Shown here piece by piece: positions 51,321-60,928 of a stretch of 64,000 nt of DNA. Location: the NCBI GenBank assembly GCA_032622095.1, contig CP136069.1, positions 103,568,278-103,632,277 on the forward strand. The letters run 5' to 3'. The DNA is from Siphonodentalium dalli. Taxonomy: Eukaryota; Mollusca; Scaphopoda; Gadilida; Siphonodentaliidae. Every line of letters starts with the position of its first letter. The stretch's first letter is position 1. The notes under the pieces were generated by a model. The model was given only the letters and a program-made list of their open reading frames with translations. It was not told the DNA's origin and made no database searches. The position numbers were made by a program, and so were the translations under genes.

Positions 51321-51689
51321 TTAGCTCACCTGAGACGAAGTCTCCGGTGGAGCTATAGTCATCACTCCTCGTCCGTCGTCCGTCCATCCGTCCATCCGTC
51401 CGTGAACAATTCTTTTAACATCTTCTCCTCTGAAACCGTAATGCCGAATTGGTTCATATTTGGTGTGGATGTTCCCTAGGTGACTCTCATTCAGATTTGT
51501 TCAAATGAGGCCAATGGATTAAATAGTTGCGAAGCCAGGGCCATAACTATGTAATTCTTACAACAACTTCTTCTCAAATTTCATTGGGCCGAATGGGTTC
51601 ATATTTGGTACAAAGTGTCTTTGGGGGACTGTTATTCAGATTTGTTCAAATGAGGTCACTGGGTCGAATGTGGGCGGAGCCAGTGACAT

Positions 51690-52190
51690 AACTAAAAAAA
51701 AAAAAAATTTAATTCAGATTTTTGAAATTTTCACCTTACTCAAATTAACAAACAAAAACTTATTTTTTAAGCATGTTATAAAATTTGAAAAAAGTGACAC
51801 CATTATAACATCTGCAGAGTTATGAAACTTTAATCTTTAATCTTCTGAAATTACAGAAATATTCCATTACCCATCCCCCTCCCACATGGCCCAGACCCAC
51901 CCCCACCCTGCAGTGGCCTACACCCAACCAACATCCCTTCCAACGGATATCATTTCCAGCTTCCAACATTAATACATGTTCTATTAAAGTTGCAGATATC
52001 TCTTTGTGGATAGACCAGAGAGAAACACAGGTCATTAATCTAGATTAGAATAAAATGTCACTGACAGCTTGTATAAACATACTACTAGCAATTTTAAACA
52101 AACTGCCTGAATTTAGTGTGTCTGGCATTTGCAGGTCAGAGAATCATTAATAAGAGGCACAATCTATCATGTATTGTTCAACAGGGCAAA
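51690..52190. other. Inserted sequence inside the dispersed repeat, unrecognised
   Basis: Starts with an A run at about 51692-51705 and includes a C-rich patch at 51872-51935. It shows none of the 150-bp paragraphs of its surroundings, so it is likely an insertion or was acquired with the foldback element to its right. Confidence 0.4.
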
Positions 52191-52195
52191 TAGGA

Positions 52196-52607
52196 TGTCT
52201 GTCATTTGCAGAATGAGGTCCCCAGAGGGTGAATTTAGTGATGCTATCCCACACAGCGGGCTAGCATCACCAAATTCACCCTCTGGAGACCTCATTCTGC
52301 TTAGGCCTCATCTTCTTGGAAGTATCTATAGTATCAAATTAACATTGTTGTTAGTTACATTTCCCTTCTAAGAAGTTTCTATATACCCTAATTTGCAGAA
52401 GATAAAATTCACAATTGAGGTGTCCAATGTGTGAACATCAACTTCAACTGGGGAACTTCAATCTTATCCTAGGTCTGCATTGCAGTTGAGGGCCTTAGCA
52501 GAATGAGGTCCCCAGAGGGTGAATTTAGTGATGCTAGCCCACTGTGCAGGATAGCGTCGCTAAAGTCACCCTCTGGGGGACCTCATTCCGCAAATGACAG
52601 ACACACT
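52196..52607. mobile_element. Double-hairpin foldback element
   Basis: Hairpin 1: about 39-bp arms 52208-52245 and 52261-52300 ('gcagaatgaggtcc' against 'acctcattctgc') with few mismatches. Hairpin 2: arms 52498-52537 and 52551-52591 with the same sequence. The outer ends also pair with each other: 'tgtctgtcatttgc' at 52196 against 'gcaaatgacagaca' at about 52591-52605. The pattern is arm, reversed arm, arm, reversed arm. No coding capacity. Confidence 0.75.
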
Positions 52608-53260
52608 ATCACACTATTTCAAGGCTTGATTGTATAATACATTGTGTTACTTGAGGCCAGGCACATACAATGTAGGAATAGGCACACTATTTGCAGGCTT
52701 GCTCCTTTTGTGATTGTGGTTCAGATTTGTTCAATCAGGGTCACCAGGTCAAGTAGGTGCAAGGCCAGCTACATTACTCTTTCTCTACATAGTAATTCAT
52801 GATGTGTCTTCAATGCAAGAATAAAATGGCCTATTTTGCTTATATTTGGTATGGAATTACCTTGGGTGACAGATTTGTGAAAATGGGATCACAAAGTCAA
52901 ATAAGGGCAGAGCCAGAGACTTAACTATTTCACTACATAGTTATTCTTAAAATATTTTTGCAAGAACTAGTTGGCTTATTTAGCATTGAATGTTCTTCCT
53001 TGACTGCAATTCAGATGGGGTCACCAGGTTAAATAGGGTGGGACCAGGGACATAACTATATGTCTCTATAGTAATTCTTAAAATGTCTTCTCAAGAGAGG
53101 TTGGACTATTTAGTTTACATATAGTATGGAGCAATCAGGAGGACCCTTAAGTGACTGAGATTCAGATTTGTTAAAATGAGGTCAATTTGTCAATAAATGG
53201 TGGGCCTATGGGGAGTTAACACTTTTGTGTCTAATAAAATCATTGAAATACCAAATTCAT

Positions 53261-53737
53261 TAAAACATCTACCTTGGAACCACCTGACTGATTAATCTGA
53301 CATACATGTATTGTGTTTTGGGTCCATGGATAATTGGGCTTCAAACATGTCTAAATGGTTTTGGGAAAAGGCGCTTGTGAGATTGGAAATTTCAAACAAT
53401 TGGGAAAGTTTGAGGTGTCAGTTATGAAATTCCAACCTAAGACTTGGGAGTCTGTAGCCCGGTCAAATGGGACTTGTTGAGCTGGAGGAGGAGGGGGTGA
53501 TCAGTAGTGTACAGTTGGTAATTTCAAGGTGGATTTTCACCAATCTACATATGTGAAGTCTCTCTTAAAAATGTTTAGCAAAAATTGTTCTAGCCACATT
53601 TTCTCTGACCTGCCTCCTGACTATCTAGCCACATATCCTGTTTAGAGCTATTTCTTTTAAAGTGATTATGAAAAGTTCTGACTGTTGTAGTCTCCAGAGT
53701 CCCAGTCTTATCAGTCCTTGTGGTCTGGTGTCACGTG
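53261..53737. other. Spacer, nothing recognised
   Basis: No repeats shared with the rest of the window and no coding remnant were seen between the dispersed repeat and the tRNA-like foldback element. Confidence 0.45.
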
Positions 53738-53810
53738 CTATACAACACACAAGGCACCTATTATTAGAAGCAAATGTAATTTTTGTGAGAGTGCAAATTT
53801 ATTTGGGATT

Positions 53811-53890
53811 AGGTGGGATTCGAACCCCATGACGGCGAGCGCGTCTTGCGACTCAAAATCCGACGTCAATACCACACGGCCACCGAAGCG
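53811..53890 (-). pseudogene. tRNA-like sequence, class II style, minus strand
   Basis: Read on the minus strand, box A 'tggccgtgtggtattgacg' (53862-53882 region) and box B 'ggttcgaatccc' (about 53815-53827) are good pol III promoter matches. The spacing is about 12 nt longer than in a class I tRNA, as in Ser/Leu tRNAs with a long variable arm. An anticodon stem could not be drawn, so this is a tRNA-derived SINE head or pseudogene. Confidence 0.5.
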
Positions 53891-54080
53891 ACGCCAAAAA
53901 AGAAAGCTTATGGGGCATGCATGATCCGTTCTTATATATAAGACCAGATAATGCATGCCCCATAAGCTTTCTTTTTTGGCGTCGCTTCGGTGGCCGTGTG
54001 GTATTGACGTCGGATTTTGAGTCGCAATATATAAGAACGGATCATGCATGCCCCATAAGCTTTCTTTTTTGGCGTCGCTT

Positions 54081-54160
54081 CGGTGTCCGTTAGTATTGAC
54101 GTCGGATTTTGAGTCGCAAGACGCGCTCGCCGTCATGGGGTCCGATTCCCACCTAATCCC
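54081..54160 (+). pseudogene. tRNA-like sequence, plus-strand copy
   Basis: Inverted counterpart of the minus-strand tRNA-like sequence in the left arm. Box A is changed to 'tgtccgttagtattgacg' and box B to 'gggtccgattccc', so it is more decayed than its partner. A truncated third copy at about 53985-54026 lacks box B. Confidence 0.45.
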
Positions 54161-54283
54161 AAATAATTTTGCACTCTCACAAAAATTATATTTGCATCTA
54201 ATAATAGGTGCCTTGTGTGTTGTATAGTAACTGACATGTTCAAAGAGCAACGCTCGGGAGATGTACGATTTCGTTAGCCAAGG

Positions 54284-54330
54284 GCGAGCCGCGATCGCGA
54301 GCCGCGAGCGCGATCACATATCGCGAGCAT
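54284..54330. repeat. Short GC-rich 'gcgagccgcga/tcgcgag' cluster
   Basis: Overlapping 'gcgagc', 'gcgatc' and 'tcgcgag' words in about 45 bp stand out from the AT-rich surroundings. It is partly self-complementary. No function is proposed. Confidence 0.5.
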
Positions 54331-54451
54331 TACAGAGAACACCGTTACAGATAAGCCAATTGTGGGCTCATACAAAAGGAGAAATCCGGTTTTGTTGATT
54401 TGCTGTTCACAGGAGGTCTTGGTCAAACAATAGATGAAAATAAAACTTCCC

Positions 54452-54661
54452 TGGTGTTGGAAGATAAAACGAGTGCGAATCTTAAAGCATTAGTTTCGCC
54501 ATTCGTGATGTATATGGAGTGGAGTACTCCGGTTTTGGTTCATTTGAATTTCACCCATGGTGCTGACCAACAAACACATGAAACTAAAAGTTAACTGATG
54601 TTGGAAGTTAGAACAAGTGCGCATCTTACTTGTATTGCATTGGTTTCGCCAAATCGTGATG
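54452..54661. repeat. Diverged ~60-bp direct repeat, offset ~145 bp
   Basis: 'ctggtgttggaagataaaac' at 54452 and 'ctgatgttggaagttagaac' at 54596 are each followed by 'gagtgcgaatctta' or 'aagtgcgcatctta' and by 'ttcgcca..cgtgatg'. It flanks the left, decayed edge of the 176-bp satellite. Confidence 0.6.
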
Positions 54662-56148
54662 GCTCAAATCATCAGATTTCGAACTGGATGTAGCCATATT
54701 GTTACACGAAGATGCCCATTGGCCAGCTATACAACACATTAGTGTGTCCCTTAAAGGAGCATTCACACTGTATAATTGGCTCAAATTAATATACCAGTAA
54801 TGGGTTTCACAGAGTTTTCCATGACCCATATCACCATATCACAATCGAGAACTCAATGTGGTCAATTTCTGACTTAAGGATCGCCGGAATCTAACTTTAA
54901 CACTTAGTTGTTTTAATTAATGGCGTATCTAGACTGCAAATTGGAATCAATTGAATATAGCCATCGTATGTTGGCAAAGCTCATGATGACCCATATATAT
55001 CACCCGATATCCAACTGGGAGTGGTCACTTTATTACACAATGATCCCCAGTGTCCAAATTCAACAAATAATTGTATCAATTAAGGGCGCATCGCCACAGT
55101 AAAATGGGCCCCAATGACTATAACCACCATATTTTGACCTATCACGATATTCACAAGTTCGCGATGACCCATATCAACAGTACTTCGAACTGCGTATGAT
55201 CCTTGTATTACACAACGATCAATGTAGGCCAATTTCAACCCAAAATTGAGTCAATTAATGACGCATCCGGACTGTAGAATTGGCACAAATGACAATAACC
55301 ATCATATTTTGGACTATCACGATATTCACAAGTTCGTGATGACCCATATCACCAGTAATTCGATTTGCGTGTGGTCCTTTTATTACACAACGGTCAATCT
55401 AGTCCATCTTCACCCCATGATTGTCTCAATAAAGGGCGTATCCGCACTGTTGAACGGGCCCAATTGACTATAACCATCATATTTTTACCTATCACGATAT
55501 TCACAAGTTCGTGATGACCCATATCACCAGTATTTCGAACTGCGTGTGGTCCTTTTATTACACAACGGTCAATGTAGTCCAATGTCAACACATGACTGTG
55601 TCAATTATTAAAGGGCGTATCCGCACTGTAGAATGTGCCCAAATGACTATAGCCATCATATTTTGGTCTGTCACGATATTCACAAGTTCGGGATGACCCA
55701 TATCACAATTATTTCGAACTGCTTGTGGTCCTTTTATTACACAACGGTCAATGTAGTCCAACTTCAACCCATGTTTGTAACAATTAAGGGCATATCCGCA
55801 CTGTGAAATTGGCCTAAATGACTATAACCATCATATTTTGACGTATCACGATATTCACAAGTTCGTGATGACCCATATTACCAGTATTTCGAACTGCGTG
55901 TGGTCCTTTTATTACACAACGGTCAATGTAGTCCACCTTCAACCCATGACTGTGCCAATTAAGGGCGTATCCGCACTGTAGAATGGGCCCAAATGACTAT
56001 AGCCATCATATTTCGGTCTATCACGATACTCACAAGTTCGGTATGACCCACATGACCAGTATTTCGAACTGCGTGTGGTCCTTTTATTACACAACGGTCA
56101 ATGTGGTCCAACTTCAACCCATGACTTTGTCAATTAAGGGCGTATCCG
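54640..56148 (+). repeat. 176-bp satellite array, left cluster
   Basis: Anchor 'ttattacacaa' occurs at about 55029, 55205, 55379, 55555, 55733, 55909 and 56085, a period of 174-178 bp. Each unit reads through 'caattaagggcgtatccgca', 'atcatattttg.cctatcac', 'gatattcacaagttcg' and 'atttcgaactgcgtgtggtc'. Copies left of 55000 are strongly decayed (54640-54900 still shows the order), while those to the right are fresher. The array stops at 'gggcgtatccgca' (56148), where the PLE composite begins. Confidence 0.92.
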
Positions 56149-56153
56149 CAGAG

Positions 56154-56188
56154 GTCAGGATTCGCATCCATAGCCCTGACGAAGAAAC
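56154..56188 (+). other. Hairpin and hammerhead-like words at the composite's left edge
   Basis: 'gtcagg' (56154-56159) pairs with 'cctgac' (56175-56180). The overlapping 'ctgacgaagaaac' (56176-56188) contains the CUGANGA and GAAAC words of a hammerhead core, but only one base separates them, so stem II is absent. PLEs are known to carry hammerhead motifs near their ends; this may be a decayed trace or chance. Confidence 0.3.
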
Positions 56189-56404
56189 GTTGGCAAGACA
56201 GTGTGACTCCCTATATATATTTGTGCTTTTTTCGACTCATTTGGATTATTAGTGTTTATTTCTCAGACTTCAGGTATTGTTTCTCGTTCAAATTATTATT
56301 TTTCTTTAGGTATTTGTTTTATGTTTTTTTCCTCTGTTTTCAATTGTGTATACATTTTATGTACATCATATCTCATACATCATTACATCATCTATCATAT
56401 CATC

Positions 56405-56656
56405 ACTCACAGTCCGTATTATAAACCAAGAAGAAAGAGGAAAGCTAAAAAGTTCGACGATTTTGTTAGTGATAACATCGTAGAAAAACGAACTGTAAAC
56501 AACGAAAGTGCATTCGAACTGATCCCGACAAACACGGATCAATTTGGAAACTCCTTCTTTCCAAGAACAGTGATTGACTGGAACCATCTGGACGATACCA
56601 CAGTCAACGCTGCCGACTTAGATACATTCAAGTCGGCCGTGGGAGAACATCAATAG
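56405..56656 (+). pseudogene. C-terminal remnant of a non-LTR retrotransposon reverse transcriptase
   Basis: The last ~80 codons of an open frame ending at 56656 carry the tail typical of many animal non-LTR ORF2 proteins: a basic stretch (residues PRRKRKAKKF), then 'IPTNTDQFGNSFFPRTVIDW' and a final 'DTFKSAV'. In complete elements this 'SFFPRT...W' motif lies at the extreme C terminus beyond the RT domain. Endonuclease and catalytic RT motifs are absent, so this is a 5'-truncated fragment, the usual outcome of target-primed insertion. Upstream codons of the same frame (from 56252) look non-homologous. The stop TAG at 56654-56656 is probably the original terminator. Confidence 0.65.
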
Positions 56657-56761
56657 CGCTCATCCCACCGTCCTGCAAAAGCCAGATTTGGTCACTAAGG
56701 ACGTACCATATACAGATACAGATACAGTATTTTGGCTCAAAATTCAAATCCTTGCTGAACA

Positions 56762-57261
56762 GTATGGCCCATAAGGCCTCTAAAAAGAAAACGCAAAAAA
56801 GCACAACCAACTACGTGGCTTTCGCGCAGTTGGTTAAATTGCTATACCGTGTATTGTAATGCATGGACCATTTGGCATTTCTTGAGGATGCTTTGGCAAC
56901 TAAAATCCTCCCAAATTTTCTCAACAGCAAGGTGCCCGGTCTAGTGTCGGACTTTAAAACTCCACTCAAGGACTCAGACTTAGACATGCAATACAAACGG
57001 ACAACGGAAAACTGGGCCTGGAATATGATAGAGCATACAATGAGTCACTACATGCGGCAAATTCACTCGATAAAGGTCAAGGTTGCCACTGCCTTAAGCA
57101 CGGGTGACTTAGACTTTGCTCGTGCCAAATCCATTGCTATCAAATGGGGGGGCAAGAACTATAAGCAAAAACTCACGTCAACAACACTCTGCTCATTCGA
57201 GCAGTTTTGGCCAAAGTCACTTGCGACCCCACTGATAGTACCCGCCACCATAGCTAACTAG
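56762..57261 (+). pseudogene. PLE N-terminal (coil-like) region fragment
   Basis: An ATG at 56762 opens a basic leader (MAHKASKKKTQKS...), broken by an in-frame TAA at 56857-56859. From ATG 56863 the same frame stays open for 132 codons to TAG 57259-57261. The segment 'HLAFLEDALATKILPNFLNS' followed by a helical region resembles the N-terminal region of PLE polyproteins, where a similar 'FL..C....I.P.GL' block precedes the RT. No catalytic motif. It is separated from the rest of the PLE by about 1 kb of non-coding DNA; PLEs are known to keep introns, so the gap could be an intron or an insertion. The assignment rests on pattern resemblance only. Confidence 0.4.
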
Positions 57262-58310
57262 AATGCACTCAGAGAGATGCCAACGTGCGCAAAAATGTAA
57301 TAAAAAATAATTAAAAAAAAAAAAAAAAATTAATTTATTTAATTTAATTTAATGTTAGCAAAAAAAGACAATTACCATTTCTCATTTCATCACAGATAAA
57401 AGGCAAATTACTATATTAATCATTTAAGTAATTAAAACCAATTCCATGTTGCCGAAAGGATGAGACTTTAATATCGATTACATTTTTTTCAGCGGCATAT
57501 TTTCATTTTCATTTTCCGATAGTCAAAGTTGACCAAAGGAGCAATTATAAGAAATAATTAATACCATTTGTGTAAATATTGATAGCAGCCAATATGCAAC
57601 AATATATATCAATAATTAATCAATAATTAATCAATAACGATCATTTTATTTAATAATAAACTCTTCAAACGGTGTTTGTGTCAACAAATGCGTTTTGTTT
57701 TGTGTTACGTCATTCGTCGTATTTGACCCGGAACTCGGCTGAAGGTTAGGCTATTCAGCCTATTGTGTCGAATTACGAAATCGCGTTTAGAATGTCTCTC
57801 TTTTCCCGCACGATAAAAAGAGGTCTTCGCACGAACCAAAAATGATAAAACTTCCCAATTATAAGTAAAAATACCCAAATGAAGGAGTCTATGTAGGTCC
57901 CGATGGAGTCTATAGACTCTTTGATGTAGAGTTCTGATGGAGAAAATGTAGTTCGATCTATTTTTGTCATAACTCTGACGTATTTTGACCTGGGAGAAAA
58001 AATCGAAATCGATGCTCACTACGAGCATGCCAGTTTTAAATATAGAAACAGGGAATCCCGACAAATGGCGATATCGGCGACAAACAAATAATCGAAAACA
58101 ACACATAAAATAAACATAGCAAAACGCGGCACAGTAAAAATGTCAGAACGCCACGAGGCTTTACGTCGTTTTTGGTGACGTCATGGAGTGAAACGGAGTA
58201 GAGTGACACCAACCTACGAATCTGTCTGATCGCTATACTGTTGCGCGAGCGCACGTAACGATGTCCTGGAGACACCGTTACGCTCTACTGCAGGGAAGCG
58301 GCAACGACAA
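57262..58310. other. Non-coding, AT-rich stretch between PLE fragments
   Basis: Contains a 17-nt A run (57313-57329) followed by taattt-type repeats to about 57353, and three tandem 'caataattaat' words at about 57610-57640. From 57690 the composition is more balanced, with a palindrome 'gagtctatagactc' near 57905. No open frame gives a recognisable product. The A run may mark the 3' end of an earlier insertion. Confidence 0.45.
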
Positions 58311-59034
58311 TCACCTGCTCCACCTGTAGTGAACAAACGACCAGATGTAAGACCCAGCCCATCTTCACTGGCTGCAAATAATATCACATCACCAATATCA
58401 TCTCATACACAACCCTCGGGTGAGCAATCACCTCGAGGGAACCAAACAAATAATAATTATGATCCCACATCATCAAAATTTTGGAAATTTCGGCACCAAG
58501 GCAGCAAAAAAAATGGACTCTACCTAATGTAACGAGGAGGATACTTCTATGGGGCGCCTCCAATCTTTCGCACATAAACCTAGACTGTCACTCTGACATC
58601 CAGGTTGAATGTTACTTTCTGACTTTCGGCGCATGGCTTCAAATTACAAGGGCTTGTCCCGTCCCGAAAAAATCATTTTGAATATTGGAATTAACGACCG
58701 CAGTGAACCTCACTCAACCATGTCAAAAAGTGTAAGTAACACGTTGAGCGCAATCAGTAGAGCATTCCCCAAATCACAAATTTATTTCACGGAGCTCAAC
58801 TATTCTAAGGAACTTCGGCCAGACCACAAACGCACAATAGACGAAATTAATCGAGCAGTTTCGGTCAGAAAAAAGGACCAAATTACAATACTTCCGAAAG
58901 CACCCTCCCATCTTTTCAAAACGTGCGTTTCAAAAAATCCTAAATCTGAGGAGGTTCACTGGAATGAAGCGACTGCCAATCGCTTGTACAGGAAATGGTT
59001 AGACAGCATTGACCTTGTTTGTCCTTTAAACTAA
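58311..59034 (+). pseudogene. SGNH/GDSL hydrolase-like domain upstream of the PLE RT, frameshifted
   Basis: Three reading frames cover one apparent domain. Frame 3 (to 58532) gives an S/N/P/Q-rich linker ending in GSKK. At an A8 run (58506-58513) the meaningful frame switches to frame 2, which reads 'RRILLWGASNLSHI' (about 58528-58570), an SGNH block I-like motif with Ala where GDS has Asp; the Ser is kept. Near 58612-58622 it switches to frame 1 (ATG 58609, stop 59034), which reads 'IILNIGINDRS' (block III-like, G-x-N-D) and ends 'SEEVHWNEATANRLYRKW', a block V-like ExxH where DxxH is usual. SGNH hydrolases use the block I Ser and block V His as catalytic residues. SGNH domains occur in ORF1 of CR1-type LINEs, and I recall a GDSL-type ORF in rotifer PLE-derived Terminons. 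The stop overlaps the next PLE frame, so this looks like part of the same element. Confidence 0.6.
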
Positions 59035-59426
59035 ATCAGGGTAAGTACAAAAGCCGCCCAGAGGACCTAGGCATGGGGACAAATATCATTAACCTAACTG
59101 GTAACATGGTCCTATCAGCCGTTGAAAAATCACTGCTATCGCGCGGCTTGGCGTTTGTATCCACACCAGCCGATTTTGACAGAACAAAGGTGAGATTTGT
59201 GGATGACGAAACTGGCCAGGAATTTGGACCACCGTTCTTTAAGGACCACAAGGTGAACAATGAACTGAACGGTTCAAATCCGGGTCACGCTTTTTTTCAG
59301 AACACGTGCCTCTTTGACAAATTTAGGTATTCGAATGGAGCTCATAAACCTTTCAAAGACAAGACGGACTGGGTCCAGACGACAAAAATTCTGACCCGGC
59401 AATTGTCAGAGGCCGCTCAAATGTAA
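59035..59426 (+). pseudogene. PLE reverse transcriptase, N-terminal region
   Basis: Frame 3 is open from about 59019 to TAA 59424-59426. The block 'NIINLTGNMVLSAVEKSLLS' followed by 'RGLAFVSTP' (about 59086-59168) is the conserved entry to PLE RTs, where a 'NLS...L...E..LL..GL.F.PTP'-type motif precedes the fingers. The open frame overlaps the end of the SGNH-like frame in a different phase and has no ATG near its beginning, so it was probably continuous with the upstream region before a frameshift. The tail 'ILTRQLSEAAQ' leads into the next fragment, which continues in frame 2. Confidence 0.7.
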
Positions 59427-59635
59427 CAGTAAGAATTAAGGGCTTACACATTTACCATAATAAGCAAACTTTGTGCGCTTCAGAACGGCGGGCTCTGTTT
59501 AAATTTAGAAAGAATAGGAAAATTGTTATCAAACCCGCCGACAAAGGCTCTGCGACGGTAATTATGTCCAGAGAAAATTATATCAAAGAGGCTTTACATC
59601 AGTTAAACAATGTAGAATTTTATAAAAAAGATTGA
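59417..59635 (+). pseudogene. PLE reverse transcriptase, fingers fragment
   Basis: Frame 2 reads 'SNVTVRIKGLHIYHNKQ', then 'RKIVIKPADKGSATVIM' (about 59518-59571), then 'NYIKEALHQLNNVEFYKK' before TGA 59633-59635. The K-P-A-D-K-G block is the hallmark PLE RT motif upstream of motif A. The frame has no start codon of its own and is separated by +/-1 shifts from the pieces on both sides. Confidence 0.75.
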
Positions 59636-59663
59636 TTCAGTTATTTGGCCGAAAAATATTTAA

Positions 59664-60386
59664 AAATTCAACGATGTTCTCAACAAACTTTATGAAAAAG
59701 ACATAATTGATAGAAAGGAGTTAGGACATCTTTGTGCCAAACACAGTTCTAGAAATAGGAGATTCTATATGACTATTAAAATACATAAGCCCGTGGAATC
59801 GTGGACAGACACTCTCACACCTCCTGGCCGACCAATCATCAGTGATTACAATTCCGAATCATACAATCTTTCAAGATATATTGACTTTGTCCTAAAACCA
59901 GTCGCAAACCGGCACCCCAGTTACATAAAAAACACAGAGGACTTACTTGCTAAACTTTCGAAAATTAAAATCCCAAGTGATGCTCTCCTGGTCTCGTTCG
60001 ATGTAAAAAATATGTCCATCGATTTCCTGGACCTCACCATTTTTAAGGGGGAACAATTTAAAGTTAATTCAATTCTCGACACCAAGGTATATTTCAAACC
60101 GAGTGATTCACATCAACTCCTGGACAAACATTCATTCCATCCACCTCATACATTCAAGGGGATAATCAAATCACAAGTCTTCAGGTTCCACAGAAACAGC
60201 AGCAGTCTGACATCTTTCAATCAAGCATGTAATACACTGTTCCTGGCTTTGCGCTCGCGGGGATATTCTAAGAGATTTCTCCGCAGCATAAAGTCCGAAA
60301 CTATTTTCCAAATTGAAAACCCAACAATCTCTAACGATAATGAACATATACCTAAGAAAATAAGTATTGGGTTCGGGATCTTCTAA
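59664..60386 (+). pseudogene. PLE reverse transcriptase, palm and thumb, with internal in-frame deletion
   Basis: Frame 3 is open from just after TAA 59661-59663 to TAA 60384-60386, with an ATG at 59769. It reads 'RRFYMTIKIHKPVE', 'GRPIISDYNSESYNLSRYID' and then motif A 'ALLVSFDVK' (Asp at about 59998-60002). Directly after 'FDVKN' it jumps to 'SIDFLDLTIFKG', a block that in complete PLEs lies downstream of the YxDD motif. Motif B and the YxDD catalytic centre are therefore missing, yet the frame is preserved across the junction (about 60006-60020). The thumb follows: 'SSLTSFNQACNTLFLALRSR' and 'GYSKRFLRSIKSE'. This copy cannot encode an active RT. Compared with the inverted copy it also lacks 14 bp at about 60370, between direct 'attgg' repeats. 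Confidence 0.8.
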
Positions 60387-60481
60387 ATTCTGGTCATAAA
60401 AGGTATGTAGTCTGAACAAAATGAACTACCTTAACACGTGCTCGTCTTTCTTCAGTCACCAGACCAAAATTTTTTTATCGT

Positions 60482-60928
60482 ATGTGCAACAATTTGGATT
60501 GTGACTCTGAAAATCTTATTTACCTAATCACATGCAAGAGATGCAAAATGCAATATGTTGGAGAAACCCAAAATTCTATAAAAAAGAGAATTCAAAGGCA
60601 TCTCAGTGACATCTATAATGAGAAGGACACATTTGTTGCACAGCACTTTAATGTAGACGGTCACAGTGTCAGACTGCACTTTAGTTTCCAACCTATTGAA
60701 CAAACCACTGTGACGGAATCTGTGGAAGAAACAATTATCCATCGCAAAGAAAGAGAGGGATATTGGATAGGGGAACTTCAGACCCATTGGCCAACGGGTA
60801 TTCGCCAATTAGCGGGTTTGGAGACACCCAAAACCTTCGTGTGTTACCCACTGGTATACAGCAGACATAACGTAGAAGTGGCTGGTATTTTCAAAGATGA
60901 GTTCAGGTCATTCGCTGACGAGCACTAA
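60482..60928 (+). pseudogene. PLE GIY-YIG endonuclease with connector start, 148-codon open frame
   Basis: ATG 60482 opens a frame with the GIY-YIG nuclease signature: 'NLIYLITCKRCKMQYVGET' at residues 11-29 (GIY = IYL at 13-15, YIG = YVG at 25-27), Arg 36 or 39 in 'KKRIQRHLSDI', 'AQHFNVDGHS' at 53-62, and a Glu-rich helix 'SVEETIIHRKEREGYWIGEL' at 80-99 that supplies the metal-binding Glu. 'CNNLDCDS' and 'CKRC' give the Cys pairs typical of PLE endonucleases. After 'WPTGI' (103-107), normally near the PLE C terminus, the frame continues through 'TFVCYPLVYSRHNVEVAGIF' to TAA 60926-60928. In PLEs GIY-YIG nicks target DNA for primed reverse transcription. The inverted copy opens further upstream, so the N terminus here is probably cut by a one-base indel at about 60470. 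Kept as pseudogene because the element is broken. Confidence 0.85.

Larger units (their letters stand above)
51322..53260 (+). repeat. Bivalve-type 'agctcacctgag' dispersed repeat with ~150-bp sub-repeats
   Basis: Opens 'tagctcacctgagacgaag', then a TCCG-rich tract (about 51367-51402), then degenerate paragraphs of ~150 bp built on 'ttcatatttggt', 'ttcagatttgttcaaatgag' and 'agggacataact' (about 51447, 51597, 52690, 52832, 52975, 53107). From memory such sequences are abundant in bivalve genomes. The series is interrupted at about 51690-52670 by unrelated sequence that includes a foldback element. No coding capacity recognised. Confidence 0.6.
53738..54227. mobile_element. 490-bp foldback element built from tRNA-like units
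   Basis: Long inverted arms: 53738-53940 and about 54027-54227, from 'ctatacaacacacaaggc' on the left to its complement on the right. The ~87-bp middle (about 53941-54026) is itself a partial third copy in the right-arm orientation, from 'atgcatgccccataagc' to 'gagtcgcaa'. Each full arm contains a tRNA-like head (separate entries). It may be a tRNA-derived SINE that duplicated head-to-head, or a foldback transposon that captured one. Confidence 0.75.

Noticed and set aside
53738-54250. A 170-codon minus-strand open frame
   Set aside because: It runs through an inverted-repeat tRNA-like element and its translation repeats itself because of the internal copies; non-coding repeat.
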